Assembly (NCBI RefSeq): GCF_003611695.1
Contig: NZ_RAWE01000025.1
Location: forward strand, 1-64,000
DNA length: 64,000 bases
DNA from: Corallococcus carmarthensis
GTDB taxonomy: Bacteria > Myxococcota > Myxococcia > Myxococcales > Myxococcaceae
Direction: 5' to 3'
Numbering within the stretch: the stretch's first letter is position 1; every line of letters begins with the position of its first letter. Shown here piece after piece: positions 33,480 through 43,062 of the stretch. The notes beneath the pieces were generated by a model that worked only from the letters and a program-made list of their open reading frames with translations, searched no databases and was not told the DNA's origin. Position numbers and translations under genes: made by a program.

Positions 33480-35317
33480 CGCCGCCGCCGGAGCTTCGCT
33501 CCCTGGGCCGCTGGACGACGCGGCCGCGCATCACGGGCAGCTGCCTGGGCGTGGGGCTCGCGTTCCTCCACATCCACCTGTCGCACACGCTGCCGGAGGC
33601 GGGGCGCACGCCGCTGTCGGGGCTGATGTTCTGCGCGCTCGCGCTGTTCATCAGCGTGGGGTACGCGCGCGACACGCGGGCCCTGCGCACGCTGTTCGCG
33701 CTGGGCGAAGGCCGGCTGCCCGTCACGTCGGAGCACCTGCTGGTGGCGGTCCAGGAGGTGGCGGCCATCCCCGGCCGGAGCTTCTGGTTCGTGATGCAGG
33801 GCTGGCTGGGCGGCACGCTGACGGTGGCGCTGACCTTCCCCCTGCTGGCGCACGTGCCGTGGACGGAGTCCCTGCGCGTGACGGTGCTGGGGCTGTCCAT
33901 CGGCCCCTTGAGCGCGATGCTCGTCTACCTGATGGTGGTGCGCCGCGCCCGGGCCACGCTGGAGCAGCTGGTGTCGCGGGGCCCGTCGCCGCTGGAGGTG
34001 CTGGCCGCGCTGCCGCCCCGGCGCATGCACATCCGCCGCCGGCTGGTGGTGTTCACCGCCATCGCGGTCCTGAGCCCGTCGCTCTTCATCCTGGACGTGG
34101 CCTTCACGCGCACGGTGACGGTGGTGGACGCGTGGGGCCAGGCCAAGACGCCCGCCGAACGCACGGAGGTGATGGCGCGGGCGCGCAACGGCGGGGGCCC
34201 GCCGCTGGGGCTCGTCGCGGGGCTCGTCACGCTGCTCATCCTGGGCACCGCGGCGCTCGCGGGCACGGCGCTGTCGGAGCCCCTGCGCGCCATCACCGAG
34301 GACGCGACGCGCATCGCGCGCGGGGAGGTGCGGCCCCCACGCGTCATCCACGCCGAGGACGAGGTGTGGGCCACCTCCGCGGCCTTCACCCAGATGCAGG
34401 TGCAGCTGGTGCAGGCCCTGTCGCAGCTCAAGCGGGCGGGCATTCAAATCTCCTCCACCACGGAGCAGCTGGTGGCCACCAGCACGGAGCAGGAGGTGGG
34501 CGCGGACGAGCAGGCCGGGGCGCTCAACGCCACCAGCGCCACCACGGAGGAGCTGGCCCGGTCCGCGCAGCAGATCGCCGACAACGCGGAGTCCGTGTCC
34601 ACCATCGCGGAGACGACCTTCGGCGCGGCGCAGTCCGGCCAGCGCGGCGCCACCGCCTTCCTGGGCGCCATGCAGCGCATGAAGGAGGACAACGAGGCCA
34701 TCGCGGACGCGGTGGTGCGCCTCAACAAGCGCGTGCAGCAGATTGGCAAGGTGGTGGAGTTCATCAACGAGATCGCCGACAAGTCCGACCTGCTGGCGCT
34801 CAACGCGGAGCTGGAGGGCACCAAGGCGGGCGAGGTGGGGCGGGGCTTCTCGCTGGTGGCGGCGGAGATGCGAAGGCTGGCGGAGAACGTCATCCGCTCC
34901 ACGAAGGAGATTGAAGGCCTCATCGGGGAGATCCGCGACGCGACCAACGGCGCGGTGATGGCCACGGAAGCGGGCCTGAAGACGACGGAGCTGGGCACGC
35001 TGCTGGCGGCGCAGGTGGACGACAGCCTGGGGCTCATCCTGGAGCTGGCGCGGCAGACGTCGCACGCGGTGCGCAGCATCTCGCTGGCGACGCTGCAGCA
35101 GCAGACGGGCACGGATCAGCTCGCGGCGGCCATGGGGGACATCCTGCGCGTCACCGAGCAGAACGCCGCGGCCACCAAGCAGATGGTGGCGGCCAACGCG
35201 GACCTGTCCGCCCTGGCGGCGGACCTGCAGCACGTGGTGCAGCGCTTCCACGTCGAGCCCCCCGGCGGCGAACCCACCGGTACCCCCGGTTCGCCCCCTG
35301 CGTCGGGAGGTGGGTGA
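33476..35317 (+). CDS. mcp3A: Methyl-accepting chemotaxis protein Mcp3A
   Basis: 613 aa. Several membrane helices lie in the first 270 residues, without a large periplasmic domain, so sensing is probably in or at the membrane. A HAMP-like region (SEPLRAITEDATRIARGEV) precedes a long cytoplasmic coiled coil. The signalling tip reads DLLALNAELEGTKAGEVGRGFSLVAAEMRRLAENV. The ATG overlaps the preceding TGA. The gene is paralogous to mcp3B, with identical DNA over the tip. In M. xanthus the Che3 receptors act on developmental gene expression rather than motility. Confidence 0.9.
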   Translation: MTPPPELRSLGRWTTRPRITGSCLGVGLAFLHIHLSHTLPEAGRTPLSGLMFCALALFISVGYARDTRALRTLFALGEGRLPVTSEHLLVAVQEVAAIPGRSFWFVMQGWLGGTLTVALTFPLLAHVPWTESLRVTVLGLSIGPLSAMLVYLMVVRRARATLEQLVSRGPSPLEVLAALPPRRMHIRRRLVVFTAIAVLSPSLFILDVAFTRTVTVVDAWGQAKTPAERTEVMARARNGGGPPLGLVAGLVTLLILGTAALAGTALSEPLRAITEDATRIARGEVRPPRVIHAEDEVWATSAAFTQMQVQLVQALSQLKRAGIQISSTTEQLVATSTEQEVGADEQAGALNATSATTEELARSAQQIADNAESVSTIAETTFGAAQSGQRGATAFLGAMQRMKEDNEAIADAVVRLNKRVQQIGKVVEFINEIADKSDLLALNAELEGTKAGEVGRGFSLVAAEMRRLAENVIRSTKEIEGLIGEIRDATNGAVMATEAGLKTTELGTLLAAQVDDSLGLILELARQTSHAVRSISLATLQQQTGTDQLAAAMGDILRVTEQNAAATKQMVAANADLSALAADLQHVVQRFHVEPPGGEPTGTPGSPPASGGG

Positions 35318-35318
35318 C

Positions 35319-37142
35319 ATGGCCCTCCCTTCGCGCGAGGCCCCCCGGCGGGCCGCCTTCAGCCGGCAGTTGATGGCGCCCATCCCGCTGGCGAACCTGG
35401 TGGGCTCCACGCTGGGGCTGCACTTCGCGTCGCTCGTGGTGGGCGACAAGCTGGTGCAGCGGCTGGGCATGCTCGTGGTGCTGGTGGTGGGCGTGAGCGC
35501 GCTGCACATGCTCCTGGGCGTGGGCGTGTCCCTGCGCCGCTTCCCCCGGCTGCGGGCCCTGGAGCGCGGGGAGCTGTCTCCCACGCCCGAGCACCTGGCG
35601 CTGGTGGTGGGCGAGGTGGCGCGCGCGCCGGGCGAGGCGTTCTTCGGCTCACTGGCGTTGTGGGGGCTGACCACGGGCGTGGTGGCGACGGCGCTCTGGT
35701 CGTGGATGGGGCTGGAGGGAAACATCACCCTGCGGGTCGCGTGGCTGGGGGCGCTGTTCGGCCCGCTCACGTCGCTGCTCGTGTATGGGCTCGTCACGCT
35801 GAGGGCGCGGCGCGGCGTGCTGTGGGTGGCTGAGCAGGGGCTGACGCATGCGCAGGTCATCGCCGCGCTGCCCCGGCGCTCGCGCATCCGCGCGCGGCTG
35901 GTGGCCTTCACCGCCATCTGCGTGCTGACGCCCGCGGTGATGTGCGCGCAGGTCGTGACGGCGCTGACGGACCGGGTCTTCTCCCAGCTGGAGAGAAACA
36001 GCCTGGACGCGCAGGGCGCGCTGGTGGACGCGCTTCGGCTGGACGCGTTCACGGCCAGCGTGCTCCTGGGCGCGGTGGTGTTCGGCCTGGCGCTCGCCAC
36101 GGCGTATCTGGGCGGGACGTTGCTGGGGCGGCCCATGCGGGAGTTGTCCGGCGAGGCGCGCCGCATCGCCGCGGGCGACCTGGCCAGCCCCCGGCTGGTG
36201 CCCGCGGAGGACGAGGTGTGGGCGGTGTCCGCGGCCTTCACCACGATGCGCACGCACCTGGCGGACGTGCTCTCGGAGTTGCAGCGCGCGGGCTCGCAGA
36301 TTTCGGCCACCACGGAGGAGATCCTCAGCACCTCCGGGCGCTACGAGGCGGGCGCCGCGGAGCAGGCCAGCAGCCTGGATGAGACGAGCGCCACCACGGA
36401 GGAGCTGGCGCGCTCGGCGAAGCAGATCGCGGACAACGCGAGCTCGGTGGCGGAGATCGCCCAGCGCACGCTGGCGGCGGCCCAGGGCGGGCAGCGCAGC
36501 GCGGAGTCCTTCCTGGGGGCCATGTCGCGCATGCGGCAGGACAACCAGGCCATTGGTTCGGCGGTGGCGCGGCTCAACAAGCGCGTGCAGCAGATTGGGA
36601 AGATCGTCGAGTTCATCAACGGCGTCGCGGACAAGTCCGACCTGCTGGCGCTCAACGCGGAGCTGGAGGGCACCAAGGCGGGCGAGGTGGGGCGGGGCTT
36701 CTCGCTGGTGGCGGCGGAGATGCGCCGGCTGGCGGAGAACGTGCTGGAGTCCACGAAGGAGATTGAAGGGCTCATCGAAGAGGTGCGCGAGGCCTCCGCC
36801 GCGGCGGTGACGGTGACGGGCGGCGGGGTGCGCGCGGTGGAGACGGGGACGGGGCTCGCGGAGCAGGTGTCCGAATCGCTCCGGCAGATCGTCAGCCTGG
36901 CGGGGCAGACGTCGGACGCGGTGCGGATCATCTCCCGGTCCACGCAGCAGCAGCAGGCGGGCACGGATCAGCTCGCGGACACGATGGCGGACATCCTGCG
37001 CATCACCCAGCAGAGCCTCAACGCGACGAAGCAGGTGGGCGCGGCGAACGGGGACCTGTTGGGACTGGCGCAGGACCTGCGCGGCGTGGTGGAGCGCTTC
37101 CAGATCCACCAGGCGACCTTGCGCAAGGGGGGCGGCGGGTGA
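35319..37142 (+). CDS. mcp3B: Methyl-accepting chemotaxis protein Mcp3B
   Basis: 607 aa, same layout as Mcp3A: membrane helices up to about residue 265, HAMP-like GRPMRELSGEARRIAAGDL, then a coiled-coil signalling domain with the tip DLLALNAELEGTKAGEVGRG. The ATG at 35319 has GGGAGG 8 nt upstream and follows the mcp3A stop by 1 nt. The stop overlaps the GTG start of cheA3 (GTGA). The two receptors probably arose by tandem duplication and may form mixed arrays. Confidence 0.9.
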   Translation: MALPSREAPRRAAFSRQLMAPIPLANLVGSTLGLHFASLVVGDKLVQRLGMLVVLVVGVSALHMLLGVGVSLRRFPRLRALERGELSPTPEHLALVVGEVARAPGEAFFGSLALWGLTTGVVATALWSWMGLEGNITLRVAWLGALFGPLTSLLVYGLVTLRARRGVLWVAEQGLTHAQVIAALPRRSRIRARLVAFTAICVLTPAVMCAQVVTALTDRVFSQLERNSLDAQGALVDALRLDAFTASVLLGAVVFGLALATAYLGGTLLGRPMRELSGEARRIAAGDLASPRLVPAEDEVWAVSAAFTTMRTHLADVLSELQRAGSQISATTEEILSTSGRYEAGAAEQASSLDETSATTEELARSAKQIADNASSVAEIAQRTLAAAQGGQRSAESFLGAMSRMRQDNQAIGSAVARLNKRVQQIGKIVEFINGVADKSDLLALNAELEGTKAGEVGRGFSLVAAEMRRLAENVLESTKEIEGLIEEVREASAAAVTVTGGGVRAVETGTGLAEQVSESLRQIVSLAGQTSDAVRIISRSTQQQQAGTDQLADTMADILRITQQSLNATKQVGAANGDLLGLAQDLRGVVERFQIHQATLRKGGGG

Positions 37143-39700
37143 ACCCCAGCGAACGGCTCCTCAAGCAGTTCCGCGACCTGGTCACGGTCCGTCTGGAGCG
37201 CATCAACCGCTCCCTGATGGAGCTGGAGTCCGGGGGCAACCTGGAGGCCGGGCAGCGGGTGCTGCGCGAGCTGCACGGGCTCAAGGGCGAGGCCCGGATG
37301 ATGGGCTTCAGCGAGATCAACACGCTCGCGCACGAAATGGAGGAGCTGGTCCGGTGCGCGGAGCCGCAGCGCTACCGCCTGTCGCCGGAGTCGACCGACG
37401 CGCTGCTCGCCACGGCGGACACGGTGCTCGCGCTGTCGGGCGCGCTCCAGGCGGGAGAGCCGCTGCTGGCGGTGGAGACGCTGGTGGCGACGCTGCAGCA
37501 GCGGGGCGTCGTGGAGTCCGCGCGTCCGGGTGGAGCCTCCCGCCCGGAGGAGGGCGGCCGGGCCGCGAAGGGGGAGGGGGCGTCGCATCTCATCGTGACG
37601 GACCGCCGTGAGCCGTCGGGGGCCGTGGTCGTCCCCGCGCGCTGGGGCACGCCCGTATCGCGCCAGGACGCGCCTGCTGGCGCCGCATCCCCGGGAACCG
37701 CCGCATCGCAGTTCCTCGCCACGGCCCTCCGCTCGGAGCCGGCCGGGAGTTCGGCGGGAACTCACGGAGACGGCGCCGCACCGGGCTCGCACGGTTCGCA
37801 CCTGGGAGGTCCGGCCACCGGAGGCTCGGGCCATTCACACCTCGTCGCGCCGGTGCCGGGAAGCCCGGCGGGTTCGCCCCTCGCCCATTCCACGGCGTCC
37901 CCGGGTCCGCTGCCCGGCACGCGGATGGTCGACACCTCGCGCGCGCGCCCTTCCTCCAGCCCCGCGCAGAAGCCCGGCACCGGTGCGGTGCGCACCGGCG
38001 ATGTCCGCATGGACACGGCCGTGCGCATCGGCGTGGCCAGCCTGGACATGCTCACCAGCGCGGTCACCAACCTGGGGCAGGTGGCCCGCCGCCGCGAGCT
38101 GGCCACCGCGCGCCGCCTGGAGCTCGTGCGCGAATTGAGCGAACTGGCCCGCGCCGCGGAGGACCTGGGCCCCGCGGGCGTGGCGCTCGCCGAACGGCTG
38201 GGCCGCGCCAAGGAGGTGGCCGCCACCCTGCACCGCGAGGCCAAGCTGCTCGCCAACGCGGAGCTGCGCGACCTGGATCAGGTGTCGGAGGAGATCCAGG
38301 GCCTGCGCATGCTGCCCCTCTCCGTCCTCTTCGAGCCCTACCCCCGCATGGTCCGCGACCTCGCGCGGGAGCTGGGCAAGGAGGTGGAGCTGGTCGTGGA
38401 CGGTGAGGACACCCGCGCGGACCGCTCCGTCGTGGAGGCCCTGCGCGAACCCCTCATGCACCTGGTCCGCAACGCGCTGGACCACGGCCTGGAGACGCGC
38501 GTGGACCGCGTCGCCTCCGGCAAGCACCCCCGGGGCTGTCTCACCCTGCGCGCCGCCCGCGAGGGCAGCCGGATCATCCTGCGCGTGGAGGACGACGGCG
38601 CCGGCATGGACCCCGCGCTCCTGCGGCGCGTGGCCGTGCGCCGGGGCATGCTGGACGAACCCGCCGCCAACGCCCTGTCCGACGCCGCCGCGCGCGACCT
38701 CGTCTTCCTGCCCGGCTTCACCTCGCGCGAAGTGGTCACCGACCTGTCAGGTCGGGGCGTGGGGCTGGATGCCGTGCGTACGTCCCTCCAGGCCCTGGGC
38801 GGCGACGTGGGCGTGGAGTCCGCGCCCGGCTGGGGCACCATCTTCACCCTGCGCGTCCCGGTGTCCCTCACCGTGGCGCCCCTGCTCTTCGTCCAGGTGT
38901 TCGACGAGACGCTCGCCTTGAGCGCCGTCCACGTCTCCCGCGCCCTCAAGGTGGACGCCTCGGAGGTGGGAGAGGTCGCCGGCCGTCCCACCCTGCGGAT
39001 GGAGGGCCGCGTGCTGCCCTTCGCCTCGCTGGCGTCGCTGCTGGGACATGCCCCCGAGCGCCCGGCCCGGGAGGGCGAGCTGGTCCTGGTGGTGAAGGGC
39101 CAGGGCATGGAGGCCGCACTGGCGGTGGATCGGGTGCTGGAGGAGCGCGTCCAGGCCATCCTCCCGTTGAAGGGCATCCTCGCGCGCTTCACGCACCTCA
39201 CCGGGGCGACGTCGCTCGCGGACGGGCGGCTGGCCATGGTGCTGTCCGCGGCCGCGCTGGCGGCGGGCGTGCACGGCACCGTGCCCCTGAAGCTCGCCCG
39301 TCCCCCGGTGCGAGCGCCCGCGCCGCGCCGCCGCCGCATCCTCGTGGTGGACGACTCGCCCCTCACCCGCGAGCTGGTGGCCAACCTGCTGGAGGCGGTG
39401 GGGTACGACACCCTCCGGGCGGCGGATGGCCCCTCGGCGCTGGAGCAGCTGGGGGAGGAGGGCCCCCCGGTGGAGCTGGTGGTCACCGACCTGGAGATGC
39501 CGGAGATGGACGGCGTGGAGCTCACCCGGCGTCTGAAGGCCGACCCGGGCCGGGGCCGCCTGCCCGTCGTCATCCTCACCACCCGGGGAGGGGAGGCGGA
39601 CCGGGCGCGTGGGCTGGCGGCCGGAGCGGACGGCTACATCACCAAGGGCGACCTCGTCCGGCAGGACCTGGTGGACGTCGTAGGGCGTCTGCTGGGCTGA
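37139..39700 (+). CDS. cheA3: CheA kinase with C-terminal receiver (CheA-CheY hybrid)
   Basis: 853 aa. The HPt domain has His46 in RELHGLKGEARMMG. Residues of about 125-285 are a low-complexity Gly/Ser/Pro/Ala linker without a recognisable P2 domain. Dimerisation helices follow (about 290-400), then the ATPase with LVRNALDHGLETR, DDGAGMD and GRGVGLDAVR, a CheW-like P5 domain, and a receiver with Asp784 in VTDLEMP. Start is GTG at 37139, overlapping the mcp3B stop. With the receiver fused to the kinase, as in FrzE, phosphate may be passed internally or drained before reaching CrdA (inference). Confidence 0.93.
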   Translation: MNPSERLLKQFRDLVTVRLERINRSLMELESGGNLEAGQRVLRELHGLKGEARMMGFSEINTLAHEMEELVRCAEPQRYRLSPESTDALLATADTVLALSGALQAGEPLLAVETLVATLQQRGVVESARPGGASRPEEGGRAAKGEGASHLIVTDRREPSGAVVVPARWGTPVSRQDAPAGAASPGTAASQFLATALRSEPAGSSAGTHGDGAAPGSHGSHLGGPATGGSGHSHLVAPVPGSPAGSPLAHSTASPGPLPGTRMVDTSRARPSSSPAQKPGTGAVRTGDVRMDTAVRIGVASLDMLTSAVTNLGQVARRRELATARRLELVRELSELARAAEDLGPAGVALAERLGRAKEVAATLHREAKLLANAELRDLDQVSEEIQGLRMLPLSVLFEPYPRMVRDLARELGKEVELVVDGEDTRADRSVVEALREPLMHLVRNALDHGLETRVDRVASGKHPRGCLTLRAAREGSRIILRVEDDGAGMDPALLRRVAVRRGMLDEPAANALSDAAARDLVFLPGFTSREVVTDLSGRGVGLDAVRTSLQALGGDVGVESAPGWGTIFTLRVPVSLTVAPLLFVQVFDETLALSAVHVSRALKVDASEVGEVAGRPTLRMEGRVLPFASLASLLGHAPERPAREGELVLVVKGQGMEAALAVDRVLEERVQAILPLKGILARFTHLTGATSLADGRLAMVLSAAALAAGVHGTVPLKLARPPVRAPAPRRRRILVVDDSPLTRELVANLLEAVGYDTLRAADGPSALEQLGEEGPPVELVVTDLEMPEMDGVELTRRLKADPGRGRLPVVILTTRGGEADRARGLAAGADGYITKGDLVRQDLVDVVGRLLG

Positions 39701-39769
39701 AGTCGCTTGAGGCCCGGGGGCCCCTCGCATTGCTATACTCCCGCGGCGCGTACGGGGTATTGAACGGTC

Positions 39770-40828
39770 ATGGGCAAGAAAGTGTCGGTGCTGGTGGTGG
39801 ATGACTCGGTCATCTGCCGCCAGCTCATCAGCGCCGCGTTGAGCGACGACCCGGACATCCAGGTCGTTGGCACCGCCGCGAACGGCCAGGAGGCCGTTGC
39901 CCTCACGAAGGAGCTGCGTCCCCACGTCATCACCATGGACGTGGACATGCCCGTCATGGACGGGCTCACGGCCGTGGAGCACATCATGGCCGAGGTCCCC
40001 ACGCCCATCCTGGTGCTGACGGGAGATCCGCGCTCGCAGGCCCCCGCGCTGACGTACCGCGCGCTGGAGCTGGGCGCGCTGGCGCTGCAGATCAAGCCCT
40101 CCATCGACGCGGGGCCGGAGGCGTGGAACCTCACCAAGGAGGTGAAGCTCATCTCCTCCGTGCGCGTCATCCGTCACGTGCGAGGCCAGAAGCGCGGCCC
40201 GCCGGGGACGCCCCACGTTCCGGTCGCGGTGCTGCCCGCGGCCTCCATGGGCATCGTCGCGGTGGCCGCCAGCACGGGCGGCCCGCAGGTGCTCTACCGG
40301 ATGCTGTCGGAGCTGCCGGCGGACTTCCCGGCGCCCATCGTCATCGTCCAGCACATCAACGCCGCCTTCTCCGAGTCGCTGGCCAGCTGGCTCGCCAACG
40401 CGAGCAAGCTGAAGGTCCGGCTCGCGGTGGACGGCGACACGCTGGCGCCGGGGCTGGTGCTGGTGGCGCCGCCGGATCAGCACATGGTCGTGCCCGTGAG
40501 AGGCCGCGTGACGCTCAAGGCCGGCGTGGAACGCGACGGGCACATGCCCAGCGGCACCGTGCTGCTGGAGAGCGTGTCGAAGGCCTATGGCCGGCGCGCG
40601 GTGGGCGTGGTGCTCACCGGCATGGGCGCGGACGGGGCGGACGGGCTCCTGGCCATCAAGCAGGGCGGTGGCCTGGCGCTGGCGCAGAACGAGGAGTCCT
40701 GCGTGGTGTTCGGCATGCCGGGCGCGGCGGTGGAGCGCAAGGCGGTGGATCACCTCATCCACGGCGATGACGTCGCCGCCACCCTGGCGCGGCTGGCGCG
40801 CGGAGAGTCGTTGGCCCTCAGCCGCTGA
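39770..40828 (+). CDS. cheB3: CheB receptor methylesterase/response regulator
   Basis: 352 aa. The N-terminal receiver has Asp57 in TMDVDMP. The C-terminal methylesterase has catalytic Ser168 in AASTGGPQ, His195 in QHINAAF and Asp288 in GMGADGADG. It removes methyl groups from receptor glutamates, here presumably those of Mcp3A and Mcp3B. It begins 69 nt after cheA3 and ends 10 nt before cheR3. Confidence 0.94.
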   Translation: MGKKVSVLVVDDSVICRQLISAALSDDPDIQVVGTAANGQEAVALTKELRPHVITMDVDMPVMDGLTAVEHIMAEVPTPILVLTGDPRSQAPALTYRALELGALALQIKPSIDAGPEAWNLTKEVKLISSVRVIRHVRGQKRGPPGTPHVPVAVLPAASMGIVAVAASTGGPQVLYRMLSELPADFPAPIVIVQHINAAFSESLASWLANASKLKVRLAVDGDTLAPGLVLVAPPDQHMVVPVRGRVTLKAGVERDGHMPSGTVLLESVSKAYGRRAVGVVLTGMGADGADGLLAIKQGGGLALAQNEESCVVFGMPGAAVERKAVDHLIHGDDVAATLARLARGESLALSR

Positions 40829-40838
40829 CCGTCGAGCG

Positions 40839-42086
40839 ATGACGTCCTCCTCCGAGCGCTGGGCTCCCGTCCACGCCTGGCTCCAGGCGCACACGGGCAT
40901 GGCGCTCAGCGGAGCCCAGCGGCGGCGGCTGGACGCACGGCTGGAGGCGTTGGGACACGGTGGAAGCCCGGCGCAGCTGGCGGTGCACCTGCGCACCCCG
41001 GCGGGCGCGGCGGACCTGGCCCGGCTGGTGGACGCGGTGGCGGTGCACACGTCGGAGGTGTTCCGGGACGAGGTGCAGCTCACCGCCTTCCGCGAGCACG
41101 TGCTGTCGCCGCGGATCCAGCGCTCGAAGACGCCGCTGCGAGTGTGGAGCGCGGGCTGCGCGGCGGGCGAGGAGGTCGCCACGCTGCTCCTGCTCATGGC
41201 GCAGGAGGGAGCCGACCCCGCCAGCCGCGTGCTGGGCACGGACATCTCCGAACAGGTGCTCACCCGGGCGCGCGAGCTGAGCTTCCCGGCGGATGCGCTC
41301 CGGCGCGTGCCGGAGGGGCCGCGCGCGCGCTACTTCGCGCCGAAGGGCCGGCGGCACGCGTTGGTGGAGTCGCTGCGCGCGCAGGCGGAGTTCCGGCGCC
41401 ACAACCTGATGGATGCGCCCTACCCGGAGGCCTTCGGGGGCGGCGGGTTCGACGTCATCTTCTGCCGCAACGTCCTCATCTACTTCACCCCGGACGCCTT
41501 CCAGCGCACGGTGCGCAGCCTGGGTGAAAGGCTCGCGCCCGGTGGGGTGCTGGTGCTGTCCGCCGCGGAGCCCCTGCTCCAGGTGCCTCCGGAGCTGCGG
41601 CTCCTGCCCAGCGAGCACGCGTTCTTCTACGTGCGCGAGGACGCCGCGCCCGTGGAGACGCCCCGGCCGAAGCGGGACTCCGGCCGGTTCCCGAGCATCG
41701 CCGGGCCCGCCGCGCCGAAGCCGGACGCGCCGGCCTCGAAGCCGGATGCGCCCGCACCCCCGGACGAGGCCTCGATGGCGGAGGCGGACTGGCTCTTCTC
41801 GTGCGTGCTCGACGGGGCCTCCACGGGGGTTCCGGACGAGAAGTCGGAGCACGACCTGCGCCGGTGCCTGGACCTGGATCCGGACCATGTCGCCGCCCGC
41901 TACCTGCTGGGGCTGCTGCTGGAGCAGTGCGGCCAGCCCGGCGCGGCCCTGGAGGCGTACCGCCGGGCCCTGCGGGCGGTGGATTCGGGGCGGGCGCGGC
42001 CAGTGCCCTTCTTCCTCAACCTGGCCCGGCTCCGGGTGGCCTGCGCCCGGGCCGTGGAGCGGCTGGCGCCAGAGGGGCCGCGCTGA
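40839..42086 (+). CDS. cheR3: CheR receptor methyltransferase with C-terminal TPR extension
   Basis: 415 aa. The CheR N-domain and SAM-binding fold are seen as VAVHTSEVFRDEVQ, VWSAGCAAGEEVATL, GTDISEQVLTRARE and FDVIFCRNVLIYF. A Pro/Ala-rich linker (about residues 270-320) leads to a short helical TPR-like C-terminus (AARYLLGLLLEQCGQPGAALEAYRRAL). TPR-bearing CheR proteins such as FrzF use the extension to control site choice. The ATG at 40839 follows the cheB3 stop by 10 nt. This is the last gene of the che3 cluster. Confidence 0.92.
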   Translation: MTSSSERWAPVHAWLQAHTGMALSGAQRRRLDARLEALGHGGSPAQLAVHLRTPAGAADLARLVDAVAVHTSEVFRDEVQLTAFREHVLSPRIQRSKTPLRVWSAGCAAGEEVATLLLLMAQEGADPASRVLGTDISEQVLTRARELSFPADALRRVPEGPRARYFAPKGRRHALVESLRAQAEFRRHNLMDAPYPEAFGGGGFDVIFCRNVLIYFTPDAFQRTVRSLGERLAPGGVLVLSAAEPLLQVPPELRLLPSEHAFFYVREDAAPVETPRPKRDSGRFPSIAGPAAPKPDAPASKPDAPAPPDEASMAEADWLFSCVLDGASTGVPDEKSEHDLRRCLDLDPDHVAARYLLGLLLEQCGQPGAALEAYRRALRAVDSGRARPVPFFLNLARLRVACARAVERLAPEGPR

Positions 42087-42192
42087 GGGCAGGGGGTGGG
42101 CCGCCCGCCCGGCCTGCGTGCGGTCCGGAGGGGGGCGGGCAGTGGAAACAGAAGCGGCGCGCGGGGCGCTTTGGACCTAGGATGCGCGGCCC

Positions 42193-43062
42193 ATGCGCAG
42201 GCTCGTGCTCTTCGCCCTGTTGACCGCCGCCGTTCCCGGCTGTTTCTACCCCGCCGACCGCGGCCGTGCCCTTGAAGCCAAGGTGGACCGGCTGGGCGCG
42301 GACAACGCCCGGATGGCCACGGAGCTGAAGGAGGCGCGCGACCAGCTCGCCGCCACCCAGCCGAAGATCGACGAGAAGGTCGCCCAGGTGACCCAGGCCC
42401 TGCAGAGCCTGGACACCGCCGCGCGCCGCAAGGACGCGGACATCGGCGTGCAGTTCCAGAAGACGGTGGAGGACCTGGCGCAGCTGCGCGGCCAGGTGGA
42501 GACGTACCTCTACAAGATTGGCGAGCTGGAGGCCGCGCTCGGCAAGAGCACGGAAGAAACGAACCAGCGGCTCCTGGCGCTCCAGGGCACGGAGGCGGTG
42601 AAGGAGGCCGAGGCCAAGAAGAAGGCCGAGGAGCTCCAGCGCCCCACGGACAAGAAGGAGTTCCTGGCGCTCGCGCAGGAGAAGGCGAAGGCCGGCGACA
42701 CGCTGGTCGCGCGCCAGCTCTACAACGAGTTCGTGAAGAAGTGGGCCAAGGACGCGCTCGTGGGCGAGGCGCACTTCGGCCTGGGCGAGACCTACTTCAC
42801 CGAGTCCAAGTGCCGCGAGGCCCTCTTCGAGTACGGCAAGGTGGTGCAGGACTTCGCGAAGACGGCGTCCGCGCCGGACGCGTACCTGCGCTCCTCCGAG
42901 TGCTTCCAGAAGCTGAAGATGAAGGAGGAGTCGAAGCTGGCGCTGGAGGAGCTGGTGAAGAGCTACCCCAAGTCTGACGCGGCCAAGACGGCGAAGACGA
43001 AGCTGGTGGAGCTGGACAAGAAGCCCGCGCCCGCCCCGGCCCCGAAGAAGGCGAAGAAGTGA
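42193..43062 (+). CDS. Coiled-coil/TPR lipoprotein of the CpoB/YbgF type
   Basis: 289 aa. The lipobox AVPGC puts the acyl Cys at residue 17. Residues 25-140 form a long coiled coil (LEAKVDRLGADNARMATELKE and following). Residues 155-275 hold TPR units typical of YbgF/CpoB, which works with Tol-Pal at the division site (AREKAKAGD-like start, GEAHFGLGETYFTESKCREALFEYGKVV). The C-terminus is a Lys/Pro/Ala tail. Its TGA overlaps the GTG start of the following UGA-containing gene, so the two are translationally coupled. Confidence 0.83.
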   Translation: MRRLVLFALLTAAVPGCFYPADRGRALEAKVDRLGADNARMATELKEARDQLAATQPKIDEKVAQVTQALQSLDTAARRKDADIGVQFQKTVEDLAQLRGQVETYLYKIGELEAALGKSTEETNQRLLALQGTEAVKEAEAKKKAEELQRPTDKKEFLALAQEKAKAGDTLVARQLYNEFVKKWAKDALVGEAHFGLGETYFTESKCREALFEYGKVVQDFAKTASAPDAYLRSSECFQKLKMKEESKLALEELVKSYPKSDAAKTAKTKLVELDKKPAPAPAPKKAKK

